Assembly: GCF_016019935.1 (NCBI RefSeq)
Contig: NZ_JAECMT010000001.1
Location: 1,054,022 to 1,118,021 of the forward strand
Reading direction: 5' to 3'
DNA from: Paenibacillus sp. GSMTC-2017
GTDB taxonomy: Bacteria; Bacillota; Bacilli; Paenibacillales; Paenibacillaceae
DNA: 64,000 nt
Shown here one piece after another: positions 1 to 9,359 of the stretch. Made by a program: the position numbers and the translations under genes. Positions within the stretch are counted from its first letter, which is position 1. Every line of letters begins with the position of its first letter. A model generated the notes under the pieces. That model had not been told where the DNA came from and ran no database searches. It was given only the letters and a program-made list of their open reading frames with translations.

Positions 1-836
1 GTTCGTTGATGTGCACCGTTCAACGAAATCGTGATAGGTTCAATGGTACGGAACAACCCTTCAAAGCGGAATGTCTGCTCATCTTCTTTTATCGATATCG
101 GCAACTCTTTAAATTGTTCACCCAAAAGATACAATGAACTTTTTCTTTCGCTCGCTCTGCGCTTCAGAACTTCTATAACCTCAGGCTGTGTTACAGCGCT
201 GACTACAGGAACAGCTGGTTTAATAATACCTGCTTTTTCTTCCGCAACTGCTTCCAGCGTATCTCCAAGGCGATCCATATGATCGTGACCGATATTCGTA
301 ATAACCGATAGAACAGGATGAACAATATTCGTAACATCCATCCGTCCGCCGAGTCCAGTTTCCCAAACAACGTAATCAGGATATACAACTCTTGCAAAAT
401 AAAGAATAGCAAGTGCAGTAGAAACTTCAAACATCGTAGGTGATCCAAGCTCTGTATCAGCAATTGCCTCCACATGTGGTTTCAATTCATTAGCAAGAGT
501 TCGCAGTGTTTCCTCTTCAATGTCTTGACCATTGTATTGAAAGCGGTTTGTGAATTTAGTAATATATGGCGATGTGAATGTACCTACATCGTAGCCACCT
601 TTTACAAGTACACTTGTCAAATAAGCGCAGGTAGAACCTTTGCCATTCGTACCTGCAACATGAATGAACTTTAGTCTTCTATGGGGATTATTAAGTCGCT
701 CCATCAGCTCGTTAATGCGATCGAGACCAGGGCGAATACCAAATGGTATAAGCCCTGTTATCCAATCTACAGCAGACTGATAGGTGGGAAGCGTATTTGA
801 TTCCCCTTGCTCCCGTTTATTAGTAAGCTCTGTCAT
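1..836 (-). CDS. folC: Folylpolyglutamate synthase / dihydrofolate synthase, partial (3' end outside window)
   Basis: This Mur-ligase-type enzyme adds glutamate to folates (FPGS) and usually also to dihydropteroate (DHFS) in the cytoplasm. I translated the minus strand from an ATG at 836. The N-terminal part reads through a P-loop (HVAGTNGKGSTCAYL, about residues 54-68), then TSPY, then FEVSTALAI, ETGLGGRMDVTN and NIGHDHMDRLG, all hallmarks of FolC. About 278 codons are present of a usual length near 430, and the frame stays open to the window edge. It lies 29 bp downstream of valS on the same strand, the valS-folC order of Bacillus subtilis, so it is probably co-transcribed from the valS T-box promoter. 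The identity is secure; only the C-terminal part is unseen. Confidence 0.93.
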   Translation of the reverse strand, partial: MTELTNKREQGESNTLPTYQSAVDWITGLIPFGIRPGLDRINELMERLNNPHRRLKFIHVAGTNGKGSTCAYLTSVLVKGGYDVGTFTSPYITKFTNRFQYNGQDIEEETLRTLANELKPHVEAIADTELGSPTMFEVSTALAILYFARVVYPDYVVWETGLGGRMDVTNIVHPVLSVITNIGHDHMDRLGDTLEAVAEEKAGIIKPAVPVVSAVTQPEVIEVLKRRASERKSSLYLLGEQFKELPISIKEDEQTFRFEGLFRTIEPITISLNGAHQR

Positions 837-865
837 CTATGGTTACCTTCTTCCGCTATGGGCTA

Positions 866-3508
866 TTAACCGCGTAATTCAGCGATTCTGGCCAACACTT
901 TATCACGTTTCTCCGCATAGTCATTCATCTTAGCACGTTCTTCATCAATGACTTTAGCAGGAGCTTTAGCAACGAAGCCTTCATTACTTAACTTCTTCTC
1001 CACTCGCTCCACTTCAGCAGTCAACGTTTGATGTTCTTTCTCAAGACGTGCAATCTCTTGTGAGATATCAATCAAACCTGACAATGGCAAATAAAGTTCA
1101 ACACCCGTGAGAATTGCAGTCATCGCTTTATCTGGAGCGCTTATATGAATACCCGTCTCTAGCATTGAAGTTCCACAGAAACGTTTAATAAATTCTTCAT
1201 TACGGGACAAAATAGCCGCTTCTGCTTCTCCCGCTGGTTTCACGAGCAATTCGATTTTCTTACTCATAGGCACGTTTACTTCTGCACGGATATTACGTAC
1301 GGAGCGAATCATTTCCATAAGCAATTCCATTTCTTTCACTGCTTCAGGAGCTTCAAGTGCTGCTTCATACGTTGGCCATGGAGCAAGAGTTATCGTCTCG
1401 CCTTCATGCGGTAGATGTTGCCAAATTTCTTCACTAATGAAAGGCATAAACGGATGAATGAGACGTTGTGTGCGATCCAATACGTAAGCAATAACTGATT
1501 GAGTTGCCCGCTTAGCCGCTTCGTCTGTTCCATTCAAGCTCAGTTTCGAGAACTCGATGTACCAGTCACAAAGATCGTCCCAAATGAAGTTGTAAAGAAC
1601 TCGACCCGTTTCTCCGAACTCGTAACCGTCAATTAGACGAGTAACGTCGCGAACAGTCTCATTTAAACGATGTAAAATCCAACGATCCGCTGTTCCAAGC
1701 TTCACGTCGATATTAATGTCTTCCGCACGGAAACCTTCCAAGTTCATAAGCGCAAAACGTGAAGCATTCCATATTTTGTTCGCGAAGTTGCGAGCCTGTT
1801 CCACTTTCTCTAAGCGGAAACGCAAATCTTGCCCTGGCGTACTGCCTGTCGAAATCATGAAACGCATCGCATCGGCACCGTATTGCTCGATAATGTCAAG
1901 CGGATCGATACCATTTCCAAGCGATTTCGACATCTTCTGTCCGTCTTTATCCCGAACGAGGCCATGGATAAGAACATCCTTAAACGGCATTTCATCCGTA
2001 AACTCTAGTGCGGTGAAGATCATACGTGCAACCCAGAAGTAAATAATATCGTAGCCCGTAACGAGCACATCTGTTGGGTAGAAACGTTTCAAATCGTTTG
2101 TTTCGTCCGGCCAGCCAAGTGTTGAGAACGGCCAAAGCGCTGAACTAAACCACGTATCCAAAACATCATTATCTTGGCGTAAATGATCTCCTGCCATATC
2201 GTCACGCGATACATGCATTTCGCCAGTTGCATCATCAAACCAAGCTGGGATACGGTGGCCCCACCATAGTTGTCTGGAAATACACCAGTCATGTACATTT
2301 TCGATCCAGTTCAAATAAACCTTCTCAAATCGATCTGGTACAAACTTAGCACCTTTACCTGATTTCTGCGCTGCAATTGCCGCTTCTGCAAGAGGTTTCA
2401 TAGCAACGAACCATTGTGTTGACAAATACGGCTCAACAACGGCACCAGAACGTTCGCTATGTCCAACTTGATGCAAATGATCTTCAATTTTCACGCAAAC
2501 GCCTTGTTCTTGCAAGTCTTTAACTAGCTGTTTACGGCAATCAAAACGATCCATACCTTGATAAGGTCCTGCATCAGCATTCATCGTTCCTGATTCATCC
2601 ATAACGATAATTTGTGGAAGGTTATGTCTTGCACCTACCTCAAAGTCATTAGGGTCATGTGCCGGAGTAATTTTAACTGCACCAGAACCAAACTCTTTTT
2701 CTACATACTCGTCAGCAATAATAGGGATTTCTCTTCCTATAATCGGCAATACGATCATCGAGCCAATGAGATGTTTGTAGCGATCATCTTCTGGATGTAC
2801 TGCAACCGCAGTATCCCCAAGCATCGTTTCTGGACGAGTAGTTGCAACTGTAATATGTCCCGAGCCATCTTTTAGCGGATATTGCAGATGGTATAAATGT
2901 CCGTTAATTTCTTTATGCTCAACCTCGATATCCGATAGAGCTGTACGAGCTGCCGGATCCCAGTTAATGATTTTTTTACCGCGGTAAATCAAACCTTTTT
3001 CGTACAATTTAACAAATACTTCACGTACGGCTTTTGACAAACCTTCATCCAATGTGAAACGTTCTCTTGAATAGTCTAAAGAAAGTCCCATCTTAGCCCA
3101 TTGCTCGTGAATAGTATCCGCGTATTGATCCTTCCATTCCCATACTTTCTCAAGGAACGCTTCGCGGCCTAGATCGTGACGGGTCTGTCCTTGTTCACGA
3201 AGCTTCTGCTCAACTTTCGTTTGAGTAGCTATTCCTGCATGATCGGTTCCAGGTAGCCAAAGTGTATCGAAACCTTGCATTCTTTTGGTACGTATCAAAA
3301 TATCTTGCAACGTAAAATCAAGCGCATGGCCGATATGCAGCATTCCGGTAACGTTCGGCGGTGGAATAACAATCGTATACGTTTCTGCATCAGGACGTTT
3401 GCCTGCTTCAAAGTAATTACCTTTAACCCAGTAATCATACCACTTTTGTTCTGCCGCTTTTGGATCATACGTCGTTGGCATTGCCGGTTTGATTTCGTTA
3501 TCTGACAT
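866..3508 (-). CDS. valS: Valyl-tRNA synthetase
   Basis: Cytoplasmic class Ia aminoacyl-tRNA synthetase that charges tRNA-Val. The protein has 880 residues, the normal bacterial length. The HIGH motif is at residues 58-61 after PPPNVTGML, and KMSKS lies in [14 protein letters not shown] in the second half. The editing domain ([17 protein letters not shown]) and a C-terminal coiled coil ([22 protein letters not shown]) are present. I chose the ATG at 3508 because a GGAGG lies 9 bases upstream; an earlier in-frame ATG at 3541 lies inside the T-box terminator region and would add 11 unlikely residues. Expression is controlled by the T-box leader immediately upstream, so the gene responds to uncharged tRNA-Val. 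folC follows 29 bp downstream. Confidence 0.97.
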   Translation of the reverse strand: MSDNEIKPAMPTTYDPKAAEQKWYDYWVKGNYFEAGKRPDAETYTIVIPPPNVTGMLHIGHALDFTLQDILIRTKRMQGFDTLWLPGTDHAGIATQTKVEQKLREQGQTRHDLGREAFLEKVWEWKDQYADTIHEQWAKMGLSLDYSRERFTLDEGLSKAVREVFVKLYEKGLIYRGKKIINWDPAARTALSDIEVEHKEINGHLYHLQYPLKDGSGHITVATTRPETMLGDTAVAVHPEDDRYKHLIGSMIVLPIIGREIPIIADEYVEKEFGSGAVKITPAHDPNDFEVGARHNLPQIIVMDESGTMNADAGPYQGMDRFDCRKQLVKDLQEQGVCVKIEDHLHQVGHSERSGAVVEPYLSTQWFVAMKPLAEAAIAAQKSGKGAKFVPDRFEKVYLNWIENVHDWCISRQLWWGHRIPAWFDDATGEMHVSRDDMAGDHLRQDNDVLDTWFSSALWPFSTLGWPDETNDLKRFYPTDVLVTGYDIIYFWVARMIFTALEFTDEMPFKDVLIHGLVRDKDGQKMSKSLGNGIDPLDIIEQYGADAMRFMISTGSTPGQDLRFRLEKVEQARNFANKIWNASRFALMNLEGFRAEDINIDVKLGTADRWILHRLNETVRDVTRLIDGYEFGETGRVLYNFIWDDLCDWYIEFSKLSLNGTDEAAKRATQSVIAYVLDRTQRLIHPFMPFISEEIWQHLPHEGETITLAPWPTYEAALEAPEAVKEMELLMEMIRSVRNIRAEVNVPMSKKIELLVKPAGEAEAAILSRNEEFIKRFCGTSMLETGIHISAPDKAMTAILTGVELYLPLSGLIDISQEIARLEKEHQTLTAEVERVEKKLSNEGFVAKAPAKVIDEERAKMNDYAEKRDKVLARIAELRG

Positions 3509-3542
3509 TCGTTTCCATCCTCCACAAGTCGTTCTAAACAAA

Positions 3543-3816
3543 CAAAAAAACCTTTCGTCCTATTGATAAAGGACGAAAGGTCAAGCTTCCGTGGTACCAC
3601 CTTTGTTCCGCATGAAATTTAGATCATACGGCACTCGAACAGATAACGGCTGCTACCGGCCTAATCTAGACGGAGCGCTAGCCGCTCACGTTTCAATCAG
3701 GCAACTCCGGGGCGACCCGTATGCAGTCACATCCTGCAGAACCTCTCAGCGTAACGGTTCCACTCTCTGAAGGCTCGCTGCGCACTATTCCCCTTCAACG
3801 TTGTTGAAACATATAT
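3543..3816 (-). promoter_or_regulatory. T-box riboswitch leader of valS
   Basis: On the minus strand the leader of about 270 nt contains the conserved T-box core GGTGGTACCACGGAAGC (3585-3601), whose middle pairs with the tRNA NCCA end. It is followed by a perfect 10-bp terminator stem (3551-3560 with 3571-3580) and a run of U (3543-3550). Further 5' are an AGAGAG GA-motif and a stem I region. Uncharged tRNA-Val would stabilise the antiterminator. A GTC triplet in stem I (GGGTCGCC) is a candidate valine specifier, but I did not fold the RNA. Confidence 0.93.
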
Positions 3817-3823
3817 ATGTCTA

Positions 3824-3852
3824 ATCATACCTTTGTTCATCATTTGAGTCAA
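3824..3852 (-). promoter_or_regulatory. Sigma-A promoter of the valS T-box transcript
   Basis: On the minus strand, TTGACT (-35) and TATGAT (-10) are separated by exactly 17 bp. They lie just upstream of the T-box leader, placing the transcription start near 3816. Confidence 0.85.
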
Positions 3853-3927
3853 CCTACTACGCTACAATACCGAGTGTTTACGCGATTAAGTCCTCCAAAA
3901 CATTCATAACAATACACCTATCATTAA

Positions 3928-3956
3928 TTGTTCGGACTTATAGCGACTGATATAAT
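3928..3956 (+). promoter_or_regulatory. Sigma-A promoter of the two-component operon
   Basis: TTGTTC (-35) and TATAAT (-10) with a 17-bp spacer, about 50 bp before the response-regulator start. It diverges from the valS promoter. Confidence 0.75.
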
Positions 3957-4008
3957 AAATGGAATTGTTTGAACTCCCTTCCGTTCAGACGATAGAGGGG
4001 GAAACCGA

Positions 4009-4686
4009 ATGGCCCATATTATAGTAGCAGATGACGATATGCACATCCGCGAATTGATCGGCGTCTATTTACGTAGTGAAGGATTTGAAGTGACTGAGGC
4101 GGAGGATGGCGCAGCCGCGCTATCGCTTATTAAAAACGTGCAGGCTGATCTCGTCATTCTCGATGTTATGATGCCAGAAATGGATGGCTGGGATCTATGC
4201 AGACTGCTTCGCGCGATGTATCCAGACTTACCTTTGTTGATGATATCCGCTAAAGGAGAGCCTGCCCATAAAGTGAAAGGATTCCGACTTGGGACCGACG
4301 ATTATGTGACCAAGCCATTTGATTCACTGGAATTAGTTATGCGGGTAAAGGCGCTACTGAAGCGGTATCGCATCACGTCGACCCAGACAATCCATCTGGG
4401 GATGCTGCAATTGAACAAACAAGCGTATAAAGTAACGCGCGGTGACGAATCATTCACATTGCCATTAAAGGAATTCGAGCTGTTATACAAGCTCGCCAGC
4501 TATCCAGGGCAGATTCTCACGCGAAACCAATTGATCGAACAAATTTGGGGGTACGGTTACGATGGAGATGATCGTACGGTGGATGTCCATATCAAAAGAT
4601 TGCGCGATCGGTTTGCAGGTGATGCCTGTCAGTTTCAAATTGAGACTGTACGTGGTCTAGGTTACCGCCTTGAGGTAAGAGGATGA
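4009..4686 (+). CDS. OmpR-family response regulator, HssR-like
   Basis: DNA-binding response regulator of 225 residues. The receiver domain (1-120) has acidic DDD at 8-10, phospho-acceptor Asp52 (VILDVMMPEMDG), Ser80 and Lys102 (TDDYVTKPF). The C-terminal winged-helix domain has the OmpR signature IEQIWGYGYDGDDRTVDVHIKRLRDR and ends in ETVRGLGYRLE. From memory, the linker and effector domain (LKRYRI, LPLKEFELLYKLA, TRNQLIEQIWGYGYDGDDRT) resemble staphylococcal HssR, the haem-sensing regulator. This fits the HssR-box-like repeat found at 6111-6130. An RBS GAGGGGGAAA precedes the ATG. It overlaps the kinase gene by 4 bp. The family is certain; the HssR assignment is an inference. Confidence 0.9.
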   Translation: MAHIIVADDDMHIRELIGVYLRSEGFEVTEAEDGAAALSLIKNVQADLVILDVMMPEMDGWDLCRLLRAMYPDLPLLMISAKGEPAHKVKGFRLGTDDYVTKPFDSLELVMRVKALLKRYRITSTQTIHLGMLQLNKQAYKVTRGDESFTLPLKEFELLYKLASYPGQILTRNQLIEQIWGYGYDGDDRTVDVHIKRLRDRFAGDACQFQIETVRGLGYRLEVRG

Positions 4687-6032
4687 TCCGGTCGCTTTAT
4701 GTCCGCGTCGTTTTTATCTTTCTAATGGCGGTTATTGTTGGGCTGGCGATCGCATTTATTGCCACATCAACTATTTTCGAGAAACAGTTAGCAAAAGAAG
4801 TACGGGACGAAACGACTTTAGTGGCAAATGATCTTATTGATACCTATATCAATAGTACTAATCAAGACATCAACTCACTACGCAACAACGTTCGCGCATT
4901 GCGATACTATTCCATCCGTATTGTAGGAACGAGCGGAGATATTGTCGCACTGCACGCCAGAAACTCCACTACAGCTATTACTGCAACCCCGCAACAAATC
5001 GCTCAAGTACTAAATGGCGAAACAATTATATTTGACGAAGGGGTTATTGGACAGCCCTTTATGATTAAAGGCGAGATCTATGCATTGTTCATCATGCCTG
5101 TTTTCACCGACCTCATCACGTTGCCCAAGGTGTTGATTACTTTTCTGCTGATCATATTCAGCGCAGGCAGCCTTATTTTCCTGATCGCCTCTCGGTTCCT
5201 CATCAAGCCGATTCGCACCATGACAGCGGCTACGGAAAAGATGTCTCGTGGTGACTTCGAGGTCGCACTGAACTTGAGTCGTAAAGACGAACTCGGTACA
5301 CTTGCACAAAGCTTCGACCGGATGGCGAAGGAGTTGAAACAAATTGAACAGATGCGGCAAGACTTCGTATCCAACGTTTCCCACGAAATGCAGTCACCGC
5401 TCACCTCTATTACCGGATTTGCTAAGGCACTACGTGACGGCGTTGTTTCAAGTGAAAATAATGCTCGTTACCTCGACATTATTGCTGAAGAGAGCGAACG
5501 ACTATCACGGCTCAGTGACAATCTGCTTCAACTAGCCTCGCTAGAGTCAAAGTATCATCCACTTGAACTAAAAACATTTGCGCTTGACGAGCAAATTCGT
5601 AAGATAGTAGTCGCTTTGGAGCCACAATGGTCTGAAAAAGGCATCACCATCGAGTTAGAACTTCCAATCATCAACACCACTGCCGATTATGATCAATTGA
5701 GCCAAGTCTGGACCAATCTTCTCGGAAACGCGATTAAATTTACGCCTGAAGCAGGTACCATTTACATTAACATGAGTAGCATAAAAGATGGAATAATCGT
5801 TACAATCGTTGACACTGGTATTGGTATCCCAATGGAAAATATGGAACATGTTTTTGAACGCTTCTATAAAGCCGATCCATCACGCAACAGATCACGAACA
5901 GGCAGCGGACTCGGGCTTGCTATCGCAAAAAAAATTATTGAGCTGCACAGCGGCCGAATCCAGGTAAGCAGCACGCTTGGTAAAGGAACGACTTTTGAAG
6001 TCATTTTGCCAAATGCCATCATGCCCGAATAA
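4683..6032 (+). CDS. Membrane sensor histidine kinase, HssS-like
   Basis: Partner kinase of the preceding regulator, 449 residues. Transmembrane segments lie at about 8-29 and 149-170, with an extracytoplasmic sensor loop of about 120 residues between them. A HAMP domain (171-223) is followed by the phospho-acceptor His234 in SNVSHEMQSPLT. The H-box is slightly unusual because most family members read HELRTPLT or HEIKTPLT. The HATPase domain shows an N-box (WTNLLGNAIKFTP), G1 (DTGIGIP), F-box (FERFYK) and G2 (GSGLGLAIAK). Its ATG overlaps the regulator stop codon, so the two are translationally coupled. The overall architecture matches HssS haem sensors, but the ligand is not proven by sequence. 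A strong terminator follows. Confidence 0.9.
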   Translation: MIRSLYVRVVFIFLMAVIVGLAIAFIATSTIFEKQLAKEVRDETTLVANDLIDTYINSTNQDINSLRNNVRALRYYSIRIVGTSGDIVALHARNSTTAITATPQQIAQVLNGETIIFDEGVIGQPFMIKGEIYALFIMPVFTDLITLPKVLITFLLIIFSAGSLIFLIASRFLIKPIRTMTAATEKMSRGDFEVALNLSRKDELGTLAQSFDRMAKELKQIEQMRQDFVSNVSHEMQSPLTSITGFAKALRDGVVSSENNARYLDIIAEESERLSRLSDNLLQLASLESKYHPLELKTFALDEQIRKIVVALEPQWSEKGITIELELPIINTTADYDQLSQVWTNLLGNAIKFTPEAGTIYINMSSIKDGIIVTIVDTGIGIPMENMEHVFERFYKADPSRNRSRTGSGLGLAIAKKIIELHSGRIQVSSTLGKGTTFEVILPNAIMPE

Positions 6033-6059
6033 TTCACTTCATTCCCTAAAGCATGCCAA

Positions 6060-6104
6060 AACAACCTCTGGACGGTCTTATCCCGTTTCAAGAGGTTGTT
6101 TTTT
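6060..6104 (+). terminator. Intrinsic terminator after the kinase gene
   Basis: Perfect 10-bp stem AACAACCTCT / AGAGGTTGTT followed by a T run. It separates the regulator-kinase operon from the hydrolase gene. Confidence 0.85.
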
Positions 6105-6110
6105 GTTCTT

Positions 6111-6130
6111 GTTCATATTCCGTTCATATT
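6111..6130 (+). promoter_or_regulatory. Direct-repeat operator matching the HssR box
   Basis: Two perfect 9-base direct repeats, GTTCATATT, are separated by 2 bases. As I recall, this is the arrangement of the staphylococcal HssR binding site in the hrtAB promoter. The site lies upstream of a TACATT -10-like element at 6160-6165 that has no good -35, as expected for an activated promoter. It is 75 bp before the hydrolase start. Confidence 0.75.
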
Positions 6131-6204
6131 CGCGTCATGGCCCATTCACATTCGCACACTACATTGAGATTGTTAATAGAAAAATTTATCTTGGGGGAAT
6201 GTTA

Positions 6205-7704
6205 ATGAGACTTTTTGAGTTGTTGCTACTACTTTCTAATGTCGCTTTACTGTTTTTATGGATCTTTTCAAAGAACCACATTCAGATTAGGTTATTCGTA
6301 GCAAACGCGATCAGCACAACTATTTTCACCGTTCATTTGATGGTAGAGGGTTATAGGATACAACTTCTATTCCCGTATTGCTTCACCATCGCATCTTTAG
6401 CCGTTTTTGTTTATCGCTATTTCAAACCTACCTATCGAAAAGCAACATGGTTATTGTCATTTTCTACTCATGTATTAACTGCTATATTGTTGCTTGCAAC
6501 TGCAGGATTCATGTACGCTTTTCCTATTTTTAAACTACCTGAACCGACCGGTCCCCATTCGATAGGCACGCAAACATTTCATTTTGTTGATAAAAACCGA
6601 GATGAGATTTTCGATGAGAAACAAAACAGCAAGCGAGAATTGATGGTTCAAGTATGGTACCCTGCACAAAATGGGAATGGAAAAAATTCTCCTTTTATGC
6701 CCAATAGCAATAAAATGCTTCCCGAAGATCCCATTGCAAAAATGTTTGGGATTCCAACAATGTTTATGGAATACCTCAAGTACATTCCGAGCCATTCCTA
6801 TCAAGATTCCGACATTTCAACTTCAAGTCCCCCATACCCCTTAATAATTTTGAATCACGGTTATGGATCATCCAAAACGTATCATACATCTCAGGCTGAG
6901 AACCTTGCTAGTCACGGTTATATTGTTGCTTCAATCGACCATACATACAGTACATTTGCAACCGTTTTTCCAGACGGAAAAACAACAACTATGAAAACAG
7001 ATGAAGATTTGATTGGTGAAACTAACTATCGTGACGTGGTAGGGAGCGTTTGGACAAAAGATGTTACATTTACAATCGATCAACTGGAGAAAATTAATTC
7101 TGGTCAAATTCCCAGTGTACTTAAAGAAAAATTGGATCTTACTAACATAGGAATATTTGGTCATTCCTTTGGAGGTGCTGCAGCATATGACTCATCCTAT
7201 GATAGTAGAATCAAAGCGGGAATCGATTTGGACGGATCGCTTTATCGCTACAAAGATAGAGAGGGCATCACAAAACCGTTTATGTTTATTTTCTCGGAAG
7301 GGGCGTTTGATTTATATAATAAAGCTAGACAACAATACGATTATACAGATGAAGAACTACAAGCCATGGGAACCACACGAGAAGAATCTGCGGAGGATGT
7401 TAAAAATGTACAATATCAAATTGAACACCTTAAGAAAGTAGCGAAGAATGGTGGTCATATTCTATACATTGAGAATACACAGCACTATAATTTTGCCGAT
7501 TTGCAATTTTATTCTCCCATTCTCCAATCACTGAAGATAACTGGAGCAATAAATCCAAAAAGATCCGCCTCCATTATAAATGAATATACATTGGATTTTT
7601 TCAATAAGCACCTAAAAAACAAAGGCGGAGGTTTACTTGAGGGACCAAATAGTAATTATCCTGAGATGAAATTTGCAAGTTCTTTGTTTGCTGAGGACGA
7701 GTAG
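6205..7704 (+). CDS. Membrane-anchored PAF-acetylhydrolase-like alpha/beta hydrolase
   Basis: Predicted serine hydrolase of 499 residues. Four hydrophobic segments (about 2-20, 30-46, 53-71 and 81-104) anchor the N-terminus. The soluble domain from about residue 120 has the alpha/beta-hydrolase fold of platelet-activating-factor acetylhydrolase (isoform II type): oxyanion region ILNHGYGSSK (215-224), nucleophile elbow GHSFGG with Ser321, acidic residue in GIDLDG (Asp341/343) and His427 in ENTQHYNF. The ATG at 6205 is chosen for its GGGGG seven bases upstream; an open frame further upstream overlaps the terminator. The likely substrate is an ester or oxidised phospholipid, which cannot be read from the sequence. 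Given the HssR-box-like operator in front, it may be a target of the adjacent two-component system. Confidence 0.85.
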   Translation: MRLFELLLLLSNVALLFLWIFSKNHIQIRLFVANAISTTIFTVHLMVEGYRIQLLFPYCFTIASLAVFVYRYFKPTYRKATWLLSFSTHVLTAILLLATAGFMYAFPIFKLPEPTGPHSIGTQTFHFVDKNRDEIFDEKQNSKRELMVQVWYPAQNGNGKNSPFMPNSNKMLPEDPIAKMFGIPTMFMEYLKYIPSHSYQDSDISTSSPPYPLIILNHGYGSSKTYHTSQAENLASHGYIVASIDHTYSTFATVFPDGKTTTMKTDEDLIGETNYRDVVGSVWTKDVTFTIDQLEKINSGQIPSVLKEKLDLTNIGIFGHSFGGAAAYDSSYDSRIKAGIDLDGSLYRYKDREGITKPFMFIFSEGAFDLYNKARQQYDYTDEELQAMGTTREESAEDVKNVQYQIEHLKKVAKNGGHILYIENTQHYNFADLQFYSPILQSLKITGAINPKRSASIINEYTLDFFNKHLKNKGGGLLEGPNSNYPEMKFASSLFAEDE

Positions 7705-7707
7705 TCA

Positions 7708-7733
7708 CTAAGCCACTTGAAAAAGTGGCTTAG
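7708..7733. terminator. Hairpin with GAAA tetraloop after hydrolase gene
   Basis: Perfect 11-bp stem CTAAGCCACTT / AAGTGGCTTAG with a GAAA loop directly after the hydrolase stop. There is no U run on either strand, so it could be a weak terminator or an mRNA 3'-end stabiliser. Confidence 0.5.
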
Positions 7734-7762
7734 CACAAACACATCATAACCCCTTAATTATT

Positions 7763-7993
7763 TTATGACTTGTCGAGTGAAACGCCACTTTCTTTATTCG
7801 CTTTAGATCCCCAATGATCTCTACGTGAGCCATCTGTGTAGGGTGTGCCACCTATAATAGCTAATGCAATCACATTTAGACAAAGGCCGAGACCGAACCA
7901 AACCAATGGGCTTTTTCCTCGTTTTGCAGCCATATAAGCACAGGCTGAAGCGATAACGATTACAGGTATAATTAATTCCCATATACTATTCAT
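7763..7993 (-). CDS. Small membrane protein of unknown function
   Basis: A 76-residue protein with two hydrophobic segments (about 5-22 and 30-47, joined by AAKRGKSPLVW) and a hydrophilic, charged C-terminal tail. A good RBS (AAGGAG, 10 bases before the ATG) supports expression. I do not recognise a family. It converges on the hydrolase gene, with the GAAA-loop hairpin between them. The layout of two short helices followed by a polar tail resembles small membrane or cell-envelope-associated proteins, but no function can be assigned. Confidence 0.6.
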   Translation of the reverse strand: MNSIWELIIPVIVIASACAYMAAKRGKSPLVWFGLGLCLNVIALAIIGGTPYTDGSRRDHWGSKANKESGVSLDKS

Positions 7994-8116
7994 TCGATGA
8001 TTCTCCTTAGCTGATTCTTTTTCTACTTATGATTATATCACGGAGCGTAAGCTCAGCACATTATTGAATAAATACTCCTACTATTCAGCGGCTATCTCAG
8101 CTGCTAAACGTGTACT

Positions 8117-9226
8117 TTAAACGAATTGCCGCCTCCCTGTAGAGGAAGCCTCCCTGATCGCATCAAGCAAACGATGAAGTTTTACAGCCTCCTCGAAGTC
8201 CGGTAATTCGCCAGCGTTAACTAACCAAGGGTTTTTAAGCCACGTATAAAGATGCGCCACATTATATGCGGGCCCAGCAGTAACCGAAGGTGGTATATGT
8301 CTGTAAGCAACCGGAGTCTCTAACTCTTGCAACGCCTTACCATCGCTCGCTCCTCGTACAATAAGCCGATCCATCTGGAACATGAGTCCGTCTCTTGGTG
8401 TTGCGAGCAGCTCGCCTTTTGTGCCGATAATTCGAAGCGAGAAATCAGCAATACCCCCATTCACTATTTGCAACGATACAACAGCTCCTTGTTCAAGCCT
8501 GCCTCCAATCTGCACATGGTCAGGTGCCGTTGCTGTGACAGTCTCTCCTGTCTCTAAGATCGTTACAACGGGATATTGTGTTTCCAAATAAGCTGTTACA
8601 TCCGCGAATGGAGCTACTATAAAAGTTATGGCATCCAATAGATGTGCTGCTCCAATCGTAAGTTGATCCGCTCCGTTCTCCTCGTCTAGTAAATAGAGAT
8701 GTGCTTGATCAACAGCTCCTGTAGCCGTCGGAAAAGTAGGTAATGAGCAAACAGCTTGAACTGCGAGCACTTTTCCTACATATCCGTCCGAAATCAAAGC
8801 CTTTATATGTCTAACAGCTGGATTCCCTCTAGCTTGCAAACCTACAACATGACGAACACTGTTTTCTATCGCTAATTGAAACATCTCTTCTGCTTCGGAA
8901 GTCGTCCTAGCGAGCGGCCATTCGCAATAAATATGTTTACCCGCTTCCAACGTTAACCTAACTAATTCTTCATGTTTCGGAACTTTCACGGTTACCGCAA
9001 TTACGTCCAAATCAGGTTCTGAAACCATCTCCTTAACATTACTGTATGATATTTCAATGCCAAATCGCTCCGCTGCAACATTTGTGCGCTCTGAACTCGT
9101 TCCAGCTACCGCTGTTACCGAGTATTCCGTTAATGCTCCCATAGCAGGGATATGCGCTACTCCACCCCATCCGCCTGCTCCGATTATTCCAGCATTCCAA
9201 TGTTTCTCAACCCTATGTTTACTCAT
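8117..9226 (-). CDS. Gfo/Idh/MocA-family NAD(P)-dependent oxidoreductase
   Basis: Cytoplasmic dehydrogenase-type protein of 369 residues. The N-terminal Rossmann fold shows GIIGAGGWGG near residue 13 and VAGTSSERTNVAAERFG. The family motif appears as ICEWPLARTTSEAE, in the position of the usual EKP: the catalytic Lys position reads Trp-Pro here, a deviation worth noting. A C-terminal Gfo/Idh substrate domain follows (GAAHLLDAITF). Substrates in this family are sugars, inositols or amino-sugars; none can be inferred. A GGAGG lies 10 bases before the ATG. It is transcribed divergently from a HxlR regulator 133 bp away, a typical arrangement for a regulator controlling a neighbouring oxidoreductase. 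Confidence 0.85.
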   Translation of the reverse strand: MSKHRVEKHWNAGIIGAGGWGGVAHIPAMGALTEYSVTAVAGTSSERTNVAAERFGIEISYSNVKEMVSEPDLDVIAVTVKVPKHEELVRLTLEAGKHIYCEWPLARTTSEAEEMFQLAIENSVRHVVGLQARGNPAVRHIKALISDGYVGKVLAVQAVCSLPTFPTATGAVDQAHLYLLDEENGADQLTIGAAHLLDAITFIVAPFADVTAYLETQYPVVTILETGETVTATAPDHVQIGGRLEQGAVVSLQIVNGGIADFSLRIIGTKGELLATPRDGLMFQMDRLIVRGASDGKALQELETPVAYRHIPPSVTAGPAYNVAHLYTWLKNPWLVNAGELPDFEEAVKLHRLLDAIREASSTGRRQFV

Positions 9227-9257
9227 AAAGCAATCCCTCCAAAATGGAATTATCTAC

Positions 9258-9286
9258 CTGACAAGTAAAAGCATAAACGGTATAAT
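9258..9286 (+). promoter_or_regulatory. Sigma-A promoter of the hxlR-type gene
   Basis: CTGACA (-35) and TATAAT (-10) with a 17-bp spacer in the divergent intergenic region, 74 bp before the HxlR start. Confidence 0.75.
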
Positions 9287-9359
9287 GAGTTTCAGAAAGT
9301 ACGCACTTTTAAGTGATGTAGTAACCAAATGGTAACGATCAGAAAGGAGAGGAACAGAA

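Noticed and set aside
3295..3600. Minus-strand frame of 101 codons over the valS start
   Set aside because: It overlaps valS in another frame and the T-box terminator. A shadow frame.
7708..7733. Confident intrinsic terminator
   Set aside because: The stem is strong but lacks a U run on either strand, so it was kept at moderate confidence only.
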